Positions 36,933-48,867 of a DNA stretch of 64,000 nucleotides are shown here, in pieces. Position numbers and translations under genes: made by a program. The notes under the pieces were generated by a model that saw only the letters and a list, made by a program, of their open reading frames with translations, was not told the origin of the DNA and searched no databases. Source of the DNA: Psilocybe azurescens (Eukaryota > Basidiomycota > Agaricomycetes > Agaricales > Agrocybaceae). The stretch's first letter is position 1; every line of letters begins with the position of its first letter. Location: NCBI GenBank assembly GCA_023853785.1, contig JAJIRX010000680.1, forward strand, positions 62,001 to 126,000, read 5' to 3'.

Positions 36933-39900
36933 TCAAGCTGGCGCCGGCATCTGTGGTCGACGGGGAGGGAGAGCAGGAGGAGACTTGGGCCTCGATTGAG
37001 TATCAACATCCACCGAACTGGACGGATGGGAAACATCGGTGGTTGAGTTCGCGTCTAGATGGGTGCTTACTGATCGTCCTTCAGAAGAAGCAGCGGTTTG
37101 TGGTAAATCGAGCGATTGCCGGATTGAAGGATCGGACTTGGGTGTCGAAGATTCATTAATAGGTTGTGATCGGTTCGTGTAGTCCTTCTCCACGATATCT
37201 TTTAGAGTTTGCGATGCGGTTGCGGTATCAGGTGAAACGATAGTCGCGGGCCGCAAGGTGGCAAACCTTGGTGGTAATGGCGGTGGCGTCGGCTTCACCA
37301 ATATATGGGCTGGCGGCGAATGAATTGACGCTGGTTGCATCAAGGGTACATGTTCATTGTCACGAGTTTCGTTCGGCACAGACCCGTCTGTGGGCTGCTG
37401 CTGTATATCCGGCTCCGATTGGCCACGGTTGTCCGCATCTTGGCCCTGATTCGACGGGGTCTTCCACAACCGATACACAGTCTGAATAGCTGGGTTTTTG
37501 AGTATAGTCGTGTCCGACGGCGCCGGTGGCTGGGGGCAGCAACATGTCCCATCGACTGGACTTCTCCACGATGGCTCGCGTGAATCCCTGGTATAGACAT
37601 AGTCTTGGCCACAGGCTGAACATGTATAGGTGCATGTTTCACAGGCTCACTAGCCTCTGGCAAATCCTTAGCATCTACTTCGGTTTCGATCCGACTAAGT
37701 GACGGCGATGATTTCTTCGTCGTTAGCCGCGGGGTTGTCAAACGAGCCGCAGACGTGATGATTGAAGGATTGGTTGGTGTCTCGGAATAAACTGAGTTGT
37801 TGGGGAGGACCTGATTTGGTGTGCTGACCACTCTTGCCCTTGGTGTGGTAGGAGATGCAGCCGACTGCGATGCATCCGAGGAATCATCGTGCTGATAGGA
37901 GGTCCGGTCTCTCTCTTTCCGTTCGACTACAGCTGCCCGCACCTCTGCATAACTTGCCCTCGCCTTCTGAGCAAGCGTACTCGAGCTGTCAGAGTGAAGG
38001 GTAGATCTCGGTGGGCTACTTCCTACTTGGGGGCCATCATCTCCAGACGAACTAGCAGAATCTTTCTTGAATCCTCCCCAGTTGGCACCCCATTTTCGGA
38101 TAGCTTCTTTCGCAGTATTGCTGATAGCCTGTTTATCCGCCGCCGCCGCTTTCGATTTCAACGTAGAAAAGAAAGAAGGTGGGCTGGCTGAGCGGGCAAT
38201 TTGTGAGGCATCCGAATTTTTCCGAGGGGTGTTCGGCGTAGACTTAGGCTTTCCTCCAGATTCTTCATTTTCTGAATAATGGCCGGCATTGAAAGAGAAT
38301 TGTGATGAGGATGAACGACGAGAGCTTTGGTTTGCCTTTAATTCTCCGTCTTTAACTAAGCGCTCCGGTGTAAGAGAGCGGAGGCTCTCTGGTTTCGGAG
38401 TGGATTGCGAGCGAGGACTTGATTGCCTTTCCTGTTCGACAGTGCGACCACGGGTTTCATTGGAACTCGCCCTTTCCTTGTTATCTGGGAACACGCCGTC
38501 CCCATCCGCAGCCAACGCGCTTAGATTATCATTCCGGACCGACGCAAACCAGGTACGACGTCTTGCGTTGTTGCTAGCTGAATCTTGTTGATCGTCTACC
38601 AAGTCCGTTGAAATTGTCGGTACATCCACGGGTACAGAGGCAGCACGTTCCATAGTAGTTTGTAGACGATTCTTCCTTTTCTTTTGGCGCCGCTGAGGAA
38701 GTGGACTCCCTGGAGGCTACGGATGCGGTATCTGGCAGTGGCATGGATGCAACAGACTGGGTATCCTCCTGAGTAGAAGAGGCAACCGTTGTGGAGACGT
38801 GTGGCTTTCGACCTGCCTCTGGCCAAATACCGCCACGGTGTTCATAGGGTGCAGTTTCGAAGAATGCGATATCGTCCATATTGGGCATTACAACCGACTC
38901 TTGGATCTAAGAGCAGATGTTGAATGCGCGTTCGAAAGAAATGGAATGAAAGAACATTGAACGTACGATCTCTTTGAATTTCGATTCGATAGTACCGAGA
39001 ATCATGCCCCAGGTAATCTGGCGGTCGCTCACAATGGGTTCCACCTCCAAGACTATTCGCGGCGTTTGTGTAAATGCATACCAAATGCGATTACTAGGCG
39101 GGCGCTTAACCTTGATCAAGAGGTTTCCTTCCAGCTCCTTGAGAACTGCTGCTAGGACCAACTTGACAGTGTACGATTTGAATCGCGCTCCTAGATTGAT
39201 GACTGCAGTGGCTTCAACCGTAATTCGCACTTCGCCCTTGTATTGAAGGTGAACCTCGATAGACGCGTCTCCTTCCTTGGTCAACTCCTTGAGCATGGGT
39301 TTGCTTAACATAGGAGGCTTGTTGCCAACCGAAACCTGGGTAACGGATATTTCTGTGAGGAATGCCGGGCGTTTAACCTTCGATAGCTTTTTCATCAACC
39401 TGCCAATGATATACGCCTCGAGATTGTGGGTTCTATAATGACTAAAAAATATGCGCCCAAGAAGCGCGTTCAACCAACGCATAGGTATCACATCCGGTTG
39501 TTCGTCCAATGTTGAGACAAGATGGTTCATATCCTCTACTTCAAATATACCATGTAATGGCGAGAGAGTTGGTGTTTGAGCTGGATGCTCCGAGACGTGA
39601 ACGAGAGCGAAATACCAGTCCTCCATCTCGACGTTCGACCGGACGAAGATGAACCAAGGAGTAGACGGATCCAATGCTTCTTTCCGAGCATCATCTCTAG
39701 CCTTTTCGGCCTCTGACTGAGTTTCCTGTTGGGCGTCCCCCTTTTGCCCAGTCGTTGAAGAAGCGTCCAATTTATCGTCGACATTGTCCTTCTCAAAATG
39801 CATCTGCTTCGTGACACTTGGCATGCAATTTGACTGAATTATCTTCGGCTTCAGACAGATAGCGTTGCGTTTGGCGAAAAGTTCCCCATCAGGCAAGTTC

Positions 39901-40370
39901 TCGGGGTAGATCACGACCTGGTGTCCGCTGAGCTCCACCGCAGCCTCGCACTCCGACATATCCTCGTCCTCGTAAAGATATAGAACCTTTCCCTTTAGTA
40001 CAACATACCACATGTCTTTAGGGCGAGACCTTTTAGGATCCTTCGAGCGAGAATCCAGGAACGAACGAACAAGAGTGACGTAGCTTCCGTCGCCTGTGGT
40101 CTCCTCGAATGTTCGTCGCATGGTCAGCCATCCTTTGCGGGTGCGAGGGTTGTCATTTATCTCTGCACTAGGCAATTTCTCCTGCGACTCCTTCTCTTTC
40201 TCCTGCTCCTCTGTGTTTGCGGCTTCTAGCTGTTCCCTGGTCTTCTTAGCGACGTCGGCATCCCCAACAGGGACAGATGTGTATATGGTGATAAAGATGA
40301 AAGCGGCGATGAGCAGAGGAATGAATGTTACACCTCCAAGAACGTATGCATAGAAGAGAGCCCTCAGCAT
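36933..40370 (-). CDS. NVJ2: Nvj2/TEX2-type lipid-transfer protein (TM, PH, SMP domains)
   Basis: Nvj2/TEX2 proteins move lipids at ER contact sites with vacuole or Golgi. The first ATG, at 40370, leads directly into a transmembrane segment ([20 protein letters not shown]). A PH domain follows (about 40150-39580; [32 protein letters not shown]). The SMP lipid-binding domain comes next (about 39540-38960; [58 protein letters not shown]). A long disordered Ser/Pro-rich tail ends [12 protein letters not shown], stop at 36933. Domain order matches Nvj2. Two frame breaks lie in the tail: an extra base in the TTT run 38657-38659 and one missing base at the G5 run 37532-37536, after which the conserved [12 protein letters not shown] reads on. 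Confidence 0.9.
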
Positions 40371-40604
40371 TGCCTTTTCTCTGGTGGAGGACAATGGGGG
40401 GAGTGAGTGGAAGGTTCAGTATGATCAATGACTGCGTGAACCAGGAGGTCACGGTGACGACTGCACACGTGTCTGTGACACCTCCTGCCGCTCAACTTGA
40501 ACCTGACATTCAGCCATTTGAACTTGATTTGAACCTGCTTGCAACGCCTCTCGCTCGTTTGTATGAAACTCCATACTCTCATAAAACCTCACGCGTTAGT
40601 ATAA
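40371..40604. promoter_or_regulatory. NVJ2/kelch divergent promoter with CACGTG box
   Basis: A 234-bp region between the divergent start codons of NVJ2 (-) and the kelch gene (+). It contains one CACGTG E-box at 40466-40471. Nothing else stands out apart from an AT-poor composition. Confidence 0.3.
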
Positions 40605-42350
40605 ATGGACAATCAGTCACCGATTCAAGATTACGAAGACATTTACGCGTCGCCCTCTCCTGGCAGGAAGTCACCTCCCAAGAAAAGAAGAACGATGAGC
40701 CCGAGTCGCCAATCCCTGCAGTGTAATCAAACCGTTGTGGAAAAAGATTGGAGAAGCCTCATCAGCAGCAGACTAAAACTGGTCCTAGCAACTACAAAAG
40801 CTATCCAGCTGCAGGATTGGCCATTAAAGCCATGACAGGTGCACATGCACCTTTCAACGACAATTCGGCCTGGGTTGATGACCCCACCAACCACAAAATT
40901 TACATGATTGCAGGAATCCGCTTCCTAGACGATGATTTGAACCCGACGTCTGATTTCTTCTGTTATGATACAGTCACCATGGACTGGGAAGATCTGACGG
41001 TATATGACTCTGAGATACTTCTTTTGTGGGCCTAGTGGCCTGACAGTGTCCATAGGAGACCTTGAATTTTCGCTTTCCTGCTGATCGATATTGCGATATT
41101 GAAGTGGAGAGACCGAAAAACCCACTACCGCGTCTCAGTCAACCAGGCTGCACACCATGACGTCGCGGCAATGCAAGTTTTATCTTCATGTTTGGAGGCT
41201 ATGATCTCCGCTCGGAAAAACCAAGCTCTCGGAACATCATCATAAACCTCAGTCCTCGAAGGATGGTGGTATGAAGAACGCTTGGCTGCAGTCGAGGGAG
41301 GACCTAAACCTCGTATTGCCCCCTCTCCAGTAACCATCAATAACCATATCTTTATCTTTGGTGGTTATCGATCCTATGCTCAGATAGTATATATGCTTCT
41401 ATAGCATTGCTGAGTGAGAGGAAACTGCCGTCAGAGACTGACGGGGAATCACTGAGTACCTGGCATTGGCAACGTTGCGATGTGCCATACAAATCGCCTA
41501 TGCCTCCCACGGCAGTCTTAGGACAAGCAATCTCAGTAGACGGTGGCAAGTTCATATTTCTGGCCCCTGGAAGTACAAATTCGAACAAAGAAAATAAAGT
41601 GAGTTTGTGTTCCTTCAAATTCTTAAATATCTGAGTAAAAGATTAATGGTTGTGTTGGATCTACGGTGTGTAGTTCCTTCACTTTACAGACCAAAACTTA
41701 TTCTACTTCCGACCAGCTGATCAAAGCTTTCAATGTGTACCCATGCTGGGAGACGGTCCAAAGTATATTGGTTGATATATGACTTACGACCTACAGTCCA
41801 CCATGGCTTCCATTTCTCTGCCGTCGTCCAACATTGCTGGTTTCTCGTCAATCGTCTCGGTTCCTATAAAAGGAAGCCGAGTCGTCCTCGTAAAGATGAT
41901 CCAACGAAAGGACATACATTGTCTCGAACACCATCACATGTCACTGTCCTTCAAATATTCCCGCTTTTTCCAGCAATACCATCCATTGCTATATGTTGCG
42001 TGGGTTGCTCAGCCCTCGACCCCAGGTGGACTGCGGGATTTCGAACAACAGGAGGCCGACGAAGTCCCATATGGTCTCGACATTTGGCAATTTGTTTTTA
42101 GCCCTGTTGATAAATGCGAACAACTGAATTGCATGAAGAAGGTCTCGCAGTTGGATCATGATTTCCAAGGATTCACGGTTGTTGGTGGGCGTATGCATCT
42201 CCTTGGTTATGATCATAAAAATGTCTGTACGGTCCAGAGGAGATTCTTGGAACACTTATCTCGATATACCCGACATCCGTCTCTTAGTCTTACATGGATC
42301 ACCTCTATGCTTTCCATTTGGAAAATCACTTGTGTTATAGTCCATTTCTA
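40605..42350 (+). pseudogene. Kelch-repeat protein, reading frame broken several times
   Basis: ATG at 40605 gives a basic N-terminus (DIYASPSPGRKSPPKKRR), then kelch-type blades: WVDDPTNHKIYMIAGIRFLD with FFCYDTVTMDWEDL, GNASFIFMFGGYDLRSEKP, PSPVTINNHIFIFGGYRSYA, and FQGFTVVGGRMHLLGYDH near 42170-42220. The GG-Y and distal W pattern of kelch propellers is clear. The frame, however, is interrupted repeatedly. It shifts after 40730 and stops at an in-frame TGA near 41158 just before a blade. It shifts again near 41265, and it drifts after 41640. This could be a decayed gene or one hit by several sequence errors; the density of breaks is higher than in its neighbours, which favours decay. Product and substrate unknown. 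Confidence 0.55.
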
Positions 42351-42856
42351 GAATTATTTACATCTCTGCCTACTTTCTTGAAGCTTCCTGGGGCATCTAT
42401 TACAACATATTTTCGGCCGTCTCTATTTTCTGTGGATGTACTATGTAATCAAGCTCAAACCCAATACTACACATTGTACTTGCTTCCTAAAGTCCTAAGA
42501 TATTCGACTTATTAACTTCGTGACTGAAGTACGAGTCAAATAAAAAGGAAAAGCGTGCTCAAAGGTACCGTACTAGACTAACTCCACGAGATTATACCGC
42601 TACAGAAACTAAAGTCATAATTTTCTAGAACTCCATCGCGGAATCTCTGAACGATTCTGACGTACGTGGAGTCTGTCAGAGAGACCGTATTGCCGAGGCA
42701 CCTACGGAAAGTTCAAGAGTCACCATAACTCTACTCGTATAGTGCGCGACTTTTATCCAAGCGTGCAATATACGCGGGAATGAGGATGAAGGATGCAAGT
42801 GTTGCTTGTGGTCTATATAGCCCATGGACCCACTAGCAGGCTGTGTTGCAATTGTT

Positions 42857-44060
42857 TCACTTGGAATGGCGAGCTTGGCTTCCAGTGCAAACGGGCGACC
42901 GACATGATTTTCGTTTGGATGAAATAGCCCTTGAAAACATTCCTCGCCTGTTTTGTTCTTCTAACGAGGGAAGAACAGCTTCCCAGCGCCCATTCCGCCA
43001 TTCCCATTTGTCAAGTGAGGGCAATATGCAGGAGTCAAGAGACATTGGTGGATGGCTTTTATTAAACACGGGATGGGATGGAACGGGAAGGAGGCTTCCG
43101 AAAGCCTGATTTTGATAAGGGATACAACAGGATGTTTCTCGAGGTTGTGAAGGAGCCAGAGTAATGACGATTGAGGGTGTAGAAGGATGCGTACTAGGAA
43201 TCACAATGGGAAGTGTGGCCTGGTTAAAACAAGTAAGAAACCGTCCACTATTTGTGAAAAGTGTTCAACCTGACCTGAGATGACCGCCGACGCTTTCGTG
43301 GAGGTCGATCAGCTATGCATGATCTATGGCAGGGTATTGTATTGTTGTTTTCCGCTTGCACTGAAAGACTGCCTTGTTCCCCATCGTTCAACAAACCCAC
43401 AGGCTTCAATCGAGATGACATCAACGTTTGAGTATCACCCATTACTAGAAGGACACATACCAATAAATCATGAAAAGGCTCCTCGTGACGAACTTCCAGG
43501 TCCAGTAGCAGTTGGGTAACATTTGCAAAGTCGCTGCTCAACACTTGTTGCAGGTTTAAGCAGAGAGGAGTAACAGCTCTCCCGCAGGCTGTCACGCGCC
43601 TCCAAAGGTTGTCTTTTGTCGAAGGAAGAAGACAACGGAGAGCCTGTAGATCAACTACCTTTATTCCAGAACAAAGTTAAGTGAATGATTGCAGCAAACT
43701 GAGAATGAACTCGCTAGAGAACTTTCGCCATCCTCGTTCTCTTGTGTAGATAAACCAGACGACTCAAAACACACGTCTACCAGATGCGCAGTCGCCGTAG
43801 TGATACGGGCCAGCATGTCAGTTGAAAAGCCTCTAGCTCTGCAGAAGCTCTCTGGCCAGGAAGAAAGAATACGGAAAGGCGGATGACCGTCGAAAGCAAA
43901 ATATGAAGAGAGACGGACCTTCCCCACAGAATCGGCTACCGGCAAAACCATTGCCGAAAGGTGCTTCCGATGATCGATCGTGATCGCACGACTCCGGTGA
44001 CTGAGCAACGGCAACGTCGTTAAATGCATCTCTCAAGTTGCTCTCAAGCCTTTCTGACAA
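42857..44060 (-). CDS. Hypothetical basidiomycete protein
   Basis: Three minus-strand blocks appear to belong together. The first, from ATG 44060, reads MSERLESNLRDAFNDVAVAQ; the frame then changes near 43920 into VRLSSYFAFDGHPPFRILSS. The second (43595-43248) reads DFANVTQLLLDLEVRHEEPF and ends in a basic patch RPPRKRRRSSQV. The third (43204-42857) contains LDKWEWRNGRWEAVLPSLEE, with QNRRGMFSRAIS after it, and stops at 42857. The WEWRNGRWEAV element looks conserved but I cannot name a family. Exon borders are not certain, and the change near 43920 may be a frame break. Confidence 0.45.
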
Positions 44061-44699
44061 CTTTCTCGCCTTTCAAAAATTAGTCTAGGTTTGAATGAAA
44101 AAGTAACGACGACTACACCGTACTCCGGTATCGACGAACTCGGAACCGTCCAGAATTAAACAAGATTAAACAAGAATCAATTGTCAAAGTCTAATAAATT
44201 CCACGTTTCTGCCCTCCTCAGATTTCTGGCACCTGCCATTTGCAGCACTATTGCGGCTCGTCAATAGGTGTTCTGTTGTCGTAGAGTGGTTTTTGGATAT
44301 GCGTCTACTGCCTAATGCTTCCCATCCAGAATGTTCCAAATCAGACAGTCAATTCTCTCATGCCCCGTGTCTCAGGACTTTAGGGTTAGAAGGCCGAACG
44401 CGCGCGTAACCGTTTCGAAAAGCTGGCTCTTTGTTTATTTCTCAGTCCTTCTTTCGCTTCCGTCTGGTTATTCACTTATCTATGTCCGACAGGCAAGCAG
44501 ATGTGGAACATAGTCCTCTGAAGCCTCAGCTCTTCTAACCCAAGGTTGTGAAAGATCGATATCATCATTATCTTTACGGTGACCTCTCCTCTGCCAATCT
44601 TTGGTTTCCAGATCAGAAAAACGCGATAAAGTTATGACTCAAAAAAAAGAATAATATGGATGCAGTTCTGATATTCGTGCGTTACAAAATCTTTTTGAA

Positions 44700-45420
44700 C
44701 ATGCGTACCATCCATGTCGAATGGGACGTCTTTTATCGGGGTGTCCCCAGATTCGACTCAACAGACTAATTTCTCGCCTACACTTGCCCGCCACTATTTT
44801 GTGTCCAACACCTTGTGGAACAGTGGACGTGACAACATCTTCAGGCGACCACCAACAAGCCTGCGCCTCAGGACCGTGCTTGTCTCTGTGCATATCTCTA
44901 TCACGGCATCAAGAACTGCATGACGGCGGCCATCGTCGAGACTATACTCAGACTCCTCCATATTTCCCTCTACTTGTTGTCTGCTGGTCTGGTTGCGTTC
45001 CTCGTTCCCATTTATGCAGCATCCAGGTATGTCGTTTGCGGCAATGCCATTCTACTGTTGCGTCTGGTACCGTTAATATCGTGTCCGTATTCATATTGCT
45101 TGATTTCATTGGATGTCCCTTTCTGCCCTGTTCTGGACCATATCACGAAGCTCTCGCCTTCTCCATCGACACGATGCTGCTGGGAATGTAACTCTGATTG
45201 TTTGTCGCATGACAGAAGCCCGGGAGACAGACGTTATGGATATGTTCCCAGAACGCGATCAGCGAGACTTGAAAGTAATGATGCTGGACAATAAACACTT
45301 TGCAACGTTAGTTGAAGATATTTTATCGGTCCGTTCAACTTTCGGGCATCGACTACAGTGCGAAATGGTTGATATCTCCTCAAGCTTGATATCGTATTCC
45401 TGGTCTGCTCGCAATCTGTA
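44700..45420 (+). pseudogene. DUF6535-type membrane protein remnant
   Basis: The seg­ment at 44920-45030 reads VETILRLLHISLYLLSAGLV and continues AFLVPIYAAS. This matches the characteristic double hydrophobic LLHISLFLFFAGLV stretch of DUF6535 proteins, a family expanded in Agaricomycetes. Downstream, HEALAFSIDTMLL and MFPERDQRDLKVMMLDNKHF at 45130-45300 could be the following soluble part. Upstream the frame is broken and the expected first transmembrane pair is not readable in one frame. No start codon or full gene can be assigned. Further open pieces run to about 46030 without motifs. The function of DUF6535 proteins is not known. Confidence 0.4.
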
Positions 45421-46127
45421 GGCCCTATAACCTCCCGCTAGTCAATCTGACGAATCTAGTCTTTAATTATTATTGCCATGCCTAAGCCAAATTCGCTACT
45501 CCAGCGTCCAAGTGTTGCATTCTTTCATCTTGACCCTCAGCTAAACCACCAATTTCCTGCATAGTGAAATCGGTGCATTCCGGGTCTGCTTTGATACCAA
45601 TTTGTCAGAAGGACTGGTAATCTTGTACCAACCTTGTGCTTCCCTCCTCGTCTTACCACGTGTATGGGGATTGTGGTTGAGTTGCACCAGTGACCACCAG
45701 GACCACAATGGAACGCAATGGTGAAGAAGCATGTATGAAGGTGATCTGGAAAAATTGGATGCTAATAAAACTCTACCAACAACTCCCCGATCTATATTTG
45801 TTGTGCCAGCACATCGTGCCTCCAGATTTCTGTCACTGGGAACATGACCATCATCGCCCTTTGCAGGCCCTCCCATTTTATAGTGACCAATATGATGTTT
45901 TGGAAGGATTCAAATATCCCACTCAGGTATTGGAACGACCAAGAGACAGTAGGCAATTCTTAATATCGTTTTTCACCGCCGAAATTTTGGTAGAGCATAA
46001 CAGGGGAAATGCACTTCCCTGGGTATTATAGATTAAGCAGATGGCAATGTATGGGATCTAATCTATGAATAAATACTGCGAAAGTTCATTCTAATTTGTC
46101 CAAGAAATCAGTAAGTTACAAACACAA

Positions 46128-47573
46128 TCACCATGTCCGTTTGGTGACGATTTCAGTGAGAACTTCCAGTGCCCGTCTGGCGTCGCTGTCAGGGGAGCAG
46201 ATGGAGGACATCTAGAGCTTTTTGGGCGTATGCTTCTGCTAGAAGTCGTGTGCGTTCAACGCCTGTCGTATTCTGGATATAATTTACGGCCTAATAGTAG
46301 GGATCTCAGTCAGTATTTGTGCGAAGAAGTCGCTTGTGTTCTTACAGTTTCTATGTCTCCAGGTGCAGTGAAATTACGTTGAATTAGAGGTAACAAGGCG
46401 GGGCATTCTTCTAATGCGAATAGGGCTGGACCAGTAGCTAGTCCTGGTTGGATATGTTTTAGCGCCTCTGAATCCTCCAGTAGCTAATGAGGAAGGTAAA
46501 TAGCCATCTTTGGTATTTTCTGGCGAAACCACCCACTTGGTACGCCATGCCCAAATTCCGACCATATGCATACGCGACTTCTTTCCGGATGTCACCCTCT
46601 AGAGACCCTCCCAGAATAACGGCGGAGCGGGCACCCTTCGCCATCAAGCTTGCTGTCTTGAGATACGTTTTTCGGAGGTAAAGTTCCCACGCAGCCGAGA
46701 GCGTTGTAGGTCCCTGTATGATACCTAGCTCGGGCGTTTTGACTTGGCGCATGCTCAGAATCTCTCCCTCCACCAGATTTGAGATCACACTCGCGACAAG
46801 TTCGACAACCTCGCTCTCCCCTAGACGCGACAGCGCCGTGCTGGCACGTCCGAGCAAAAAGTCACCTCCCAGAATTGACAGTTTGTTCCCAAAGCCGTTT
46901 TTCTCTTCCTCTGAGTTTGAGGCGATAGTTTCGTGAAGCAATGACGCCACATGGATCATCTCTACGATTTGGGCTAGTCGTATTTGAGTTGGAAGAAGCA
47001 ATGGGGGAGAGATGAGTGATGGAGGGATATTATGGAGGGGAAATCGCGGTGGTGGTGCTGGCGGTGGCATTGGTCTCTGCAAAGCAAACACGTCCTCGAA
47101 AGATTTCGTGTGGTCCGGCATACTGGGATTCCATTCGTTGAGTATGTCTGGAAGCTGTAGAGGGCGATCAAGCACCTCTAATTGACCTGAACTCGTTTCA
47201 TACGCGGTATCCCAACGTTTCTGTTCCCAATCTTGACCCAGACCATTCGTTGCATGTGAAAATAGCAGCACAAGAAGAGAGCGCAGTTGTTTTGAAGGGT
47301 GCAAGAAATAATACTCTGCCATATCGGCTAATCCGGGATGTGCTGAACCAAGTAGGTTGAGCATGTTTTTGCGTACATGAGTAAGTTCTGAAGCCACAAG
47401 GATGTAGGGGTCAGGCTGCTGGCGCGTTTTGGAAGATCATGCTGAATTGAAATAGGTTCTGGTCGTGACTTTGCAGCAGGTTCAATATGTTGAGCCAACA
47501 CAGAGAGGTTTCGTCGTTGACAGCGCGTAATTGGCAGTGATTTGAGTAATGAATGCACTGAGGAAGGTCTCAT
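46128..47573 (-). CDS. D-less polyprenyl diphosphate synthase subunit (Dlp1/PDSS2 type)
   Basis: Non-catalytic partner of the heteromeric polyprenyl diphosphate synthase that makes the ubiquinone side chain in mitochondria. ATG 47573 opens a basic presequence (MRPSSVHSLLKSLPITRCQR). The fold is clear: LTHVRKNMLNLLGSAHPGL, HPSKQLRSLLVLLFSHA, QIVEMIHVASLLHETIASNS, then GNKLSILGGDFLLGRASTAL. The first Asp-rich motif (DDxxD after LLH) is absent, and the second is replaced: after the intron at 46482-46534 the text is YQ-LLEDSEALKHIQPGLATG. Both losses match Dlp1/PDSS2 and argue against catalytic Coq1. Frame breaks: one base missing at T4 (47427-47430) and one extra at G4 (46192-46195). With the latter corrected the protein ends LEVLTEIVTKRTW, stop at 46128-46130. 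Confidence 0.82.
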
Positions 47574-48012
47574 TTCATGAATAAAGAGTGTAGTGGGAGG
47601 GAGAGGGACTCGGCTGTCGAATGACGATCACAGCCTGGACTTAGCCTAAGAGGTACGGAAGCAAGGAATTACAACAACGTTTTTACGAAATTTCCCGCGC
47701 ACAATGATTCGCTCATACATGATGCAAGGGTTACTGTGGTGAGTAAATCCATTTGTATTTACTTGGTCCAATTGATAATTTACATATGCTACCGGGGTAT
47801 TACTATGCTCTACTTATTTACTCTAATGATTAAATAGCTATTGAGGATGCCATGGATGAAAGCGAAAGAAAGGGTATGAGATGTGCATGTGGAAACTATT
47901 ACTGTCTATGGAAAACGATAGTGATAAGCAGTGTTCAAGGGTTCAATGATGCATGTGAGACATTTCAAGAAAGATACTGCGGGTCCTGCGAGGTTAGTGC
48001 CACCGTAATGGC

Positions 48013-48604
48013 TCACATATGCGCAGGTGCAGGAGACGTGGCCGCAGTAGTGACCGGTGATGGCTTGCGCACAGTCATCAGTTCACGGAACTTGCTTAGA
48101 GGCTTTGCCAAATGGGTAGCCAGAGCCTTTCCCTGTAAAAACTCTCGTGAAGAACCGAGCAAGTAAGAACGCAGGGTGCGAACCTTTGTCTGCAGTTCTT
48201 CCCACTCAACTGCGTCTGTTGCATTCAAGGCAATAAGCATAAGCGGTTGATGTTCCTCTGAGAAAACTTGTTCGGGCCCTCCGGTAAACTCATCCACAGG
48301 AAGCACAATTATTCTGCCGAGCTGTCCCGCAAATGCTCATCAGGTTAGGGGTGATGTGGACCGCAATGGATCCCATGACACAACCCTCACCTCGCTGTCG
48401 ACCATCCCATACCCTTGTTCTCTTGTCTCTTGCCATACTTCTCCACACAAACCGACGATGATTCGGATTTCGTCCTTTTGGCCGGGAAGGCTCACTCGCA
48501 AAGGAGACAAGCTCGCCTGCTGGTGTAAGAAGAACGGCCGTGTGGAGATGCGGGGCGGACAGGACTTGCGAAAGAAGAGCATGTAGTGTAGATAACATCA
48601 ACAT
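48013..48604 (-). CDS. Roadblock/LC7 protein, LAMTOR2-like (Ragulator/EGO type)
   Basis: Roadblock proteins of the LAMTOR/EGO complex tether Rag GTPases to the lysosome or vacuole and so support TORC1 activation. ATG is at 48604 (a second at 48598). The first half reads STLHALLSQVLSAPHLHTAV and LLTPAGELVSFASE, the Roadblock beta-hairpin. The middle is DEIRIIVGLCGEVWQETREQ; a T4 run at 48476-48479 carries one base too many and separates these two. An intron (about 48297-48364) leads to GRIIVLPVDE, QPLMLIALNATDAVEWEELQ and the final helix. The length before the basic tail fits LAMTOR2 (about 125 residues). The C-terminal tail to the stop at 48013 is unusual and may be a run-on. Family call is by pattern; other Roadblock subfamilies are possible. 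Confidence 0.65.
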
Positions 48605-48867
48605 TTCTGTGAGCAACCAGTAGGATGTGTGAGATCACAAGTTAACAGCGTCAACACAATTGAATTCACGTCCATTCCATGAATAGCCTAAAAAGTTTTT
48701 ATATCACGTGCGCACGCTTAAATAGCGATCGCGATCGAGGTATTACCATACACCGTTTACACGTGGCAATCCAACATCTCCCGATATCATTGACCCGATG
48801 GAATCCGTTTGTTGAATAGGTATACACGACATGTTACAATTATGCATTAGTAAGTATAATATTAAGT
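48605..48867. promoter_or_regulatory. Upstream region of the LAMTOR2-like gene with two CACGTG boxes
   Basis: This interval lies upstream of the LAMTOR2-like start and downstream of the TBL1-like gene. Two CACGTG palindromes occur at 48705-48710 (context ATCACGTGCG) and 48760-48765. Between them is a GCGATCGCGATCGA stretch. The pair is denser than chance would give in 263 bases. Function is inference. Confidence 0.35.

Noticed and set aside
47852..48166. Plus-strand open frame of 104 codons
   Set aside because: Mostly antisense to the end of the LAMTOR2-like gene, with no own motif.
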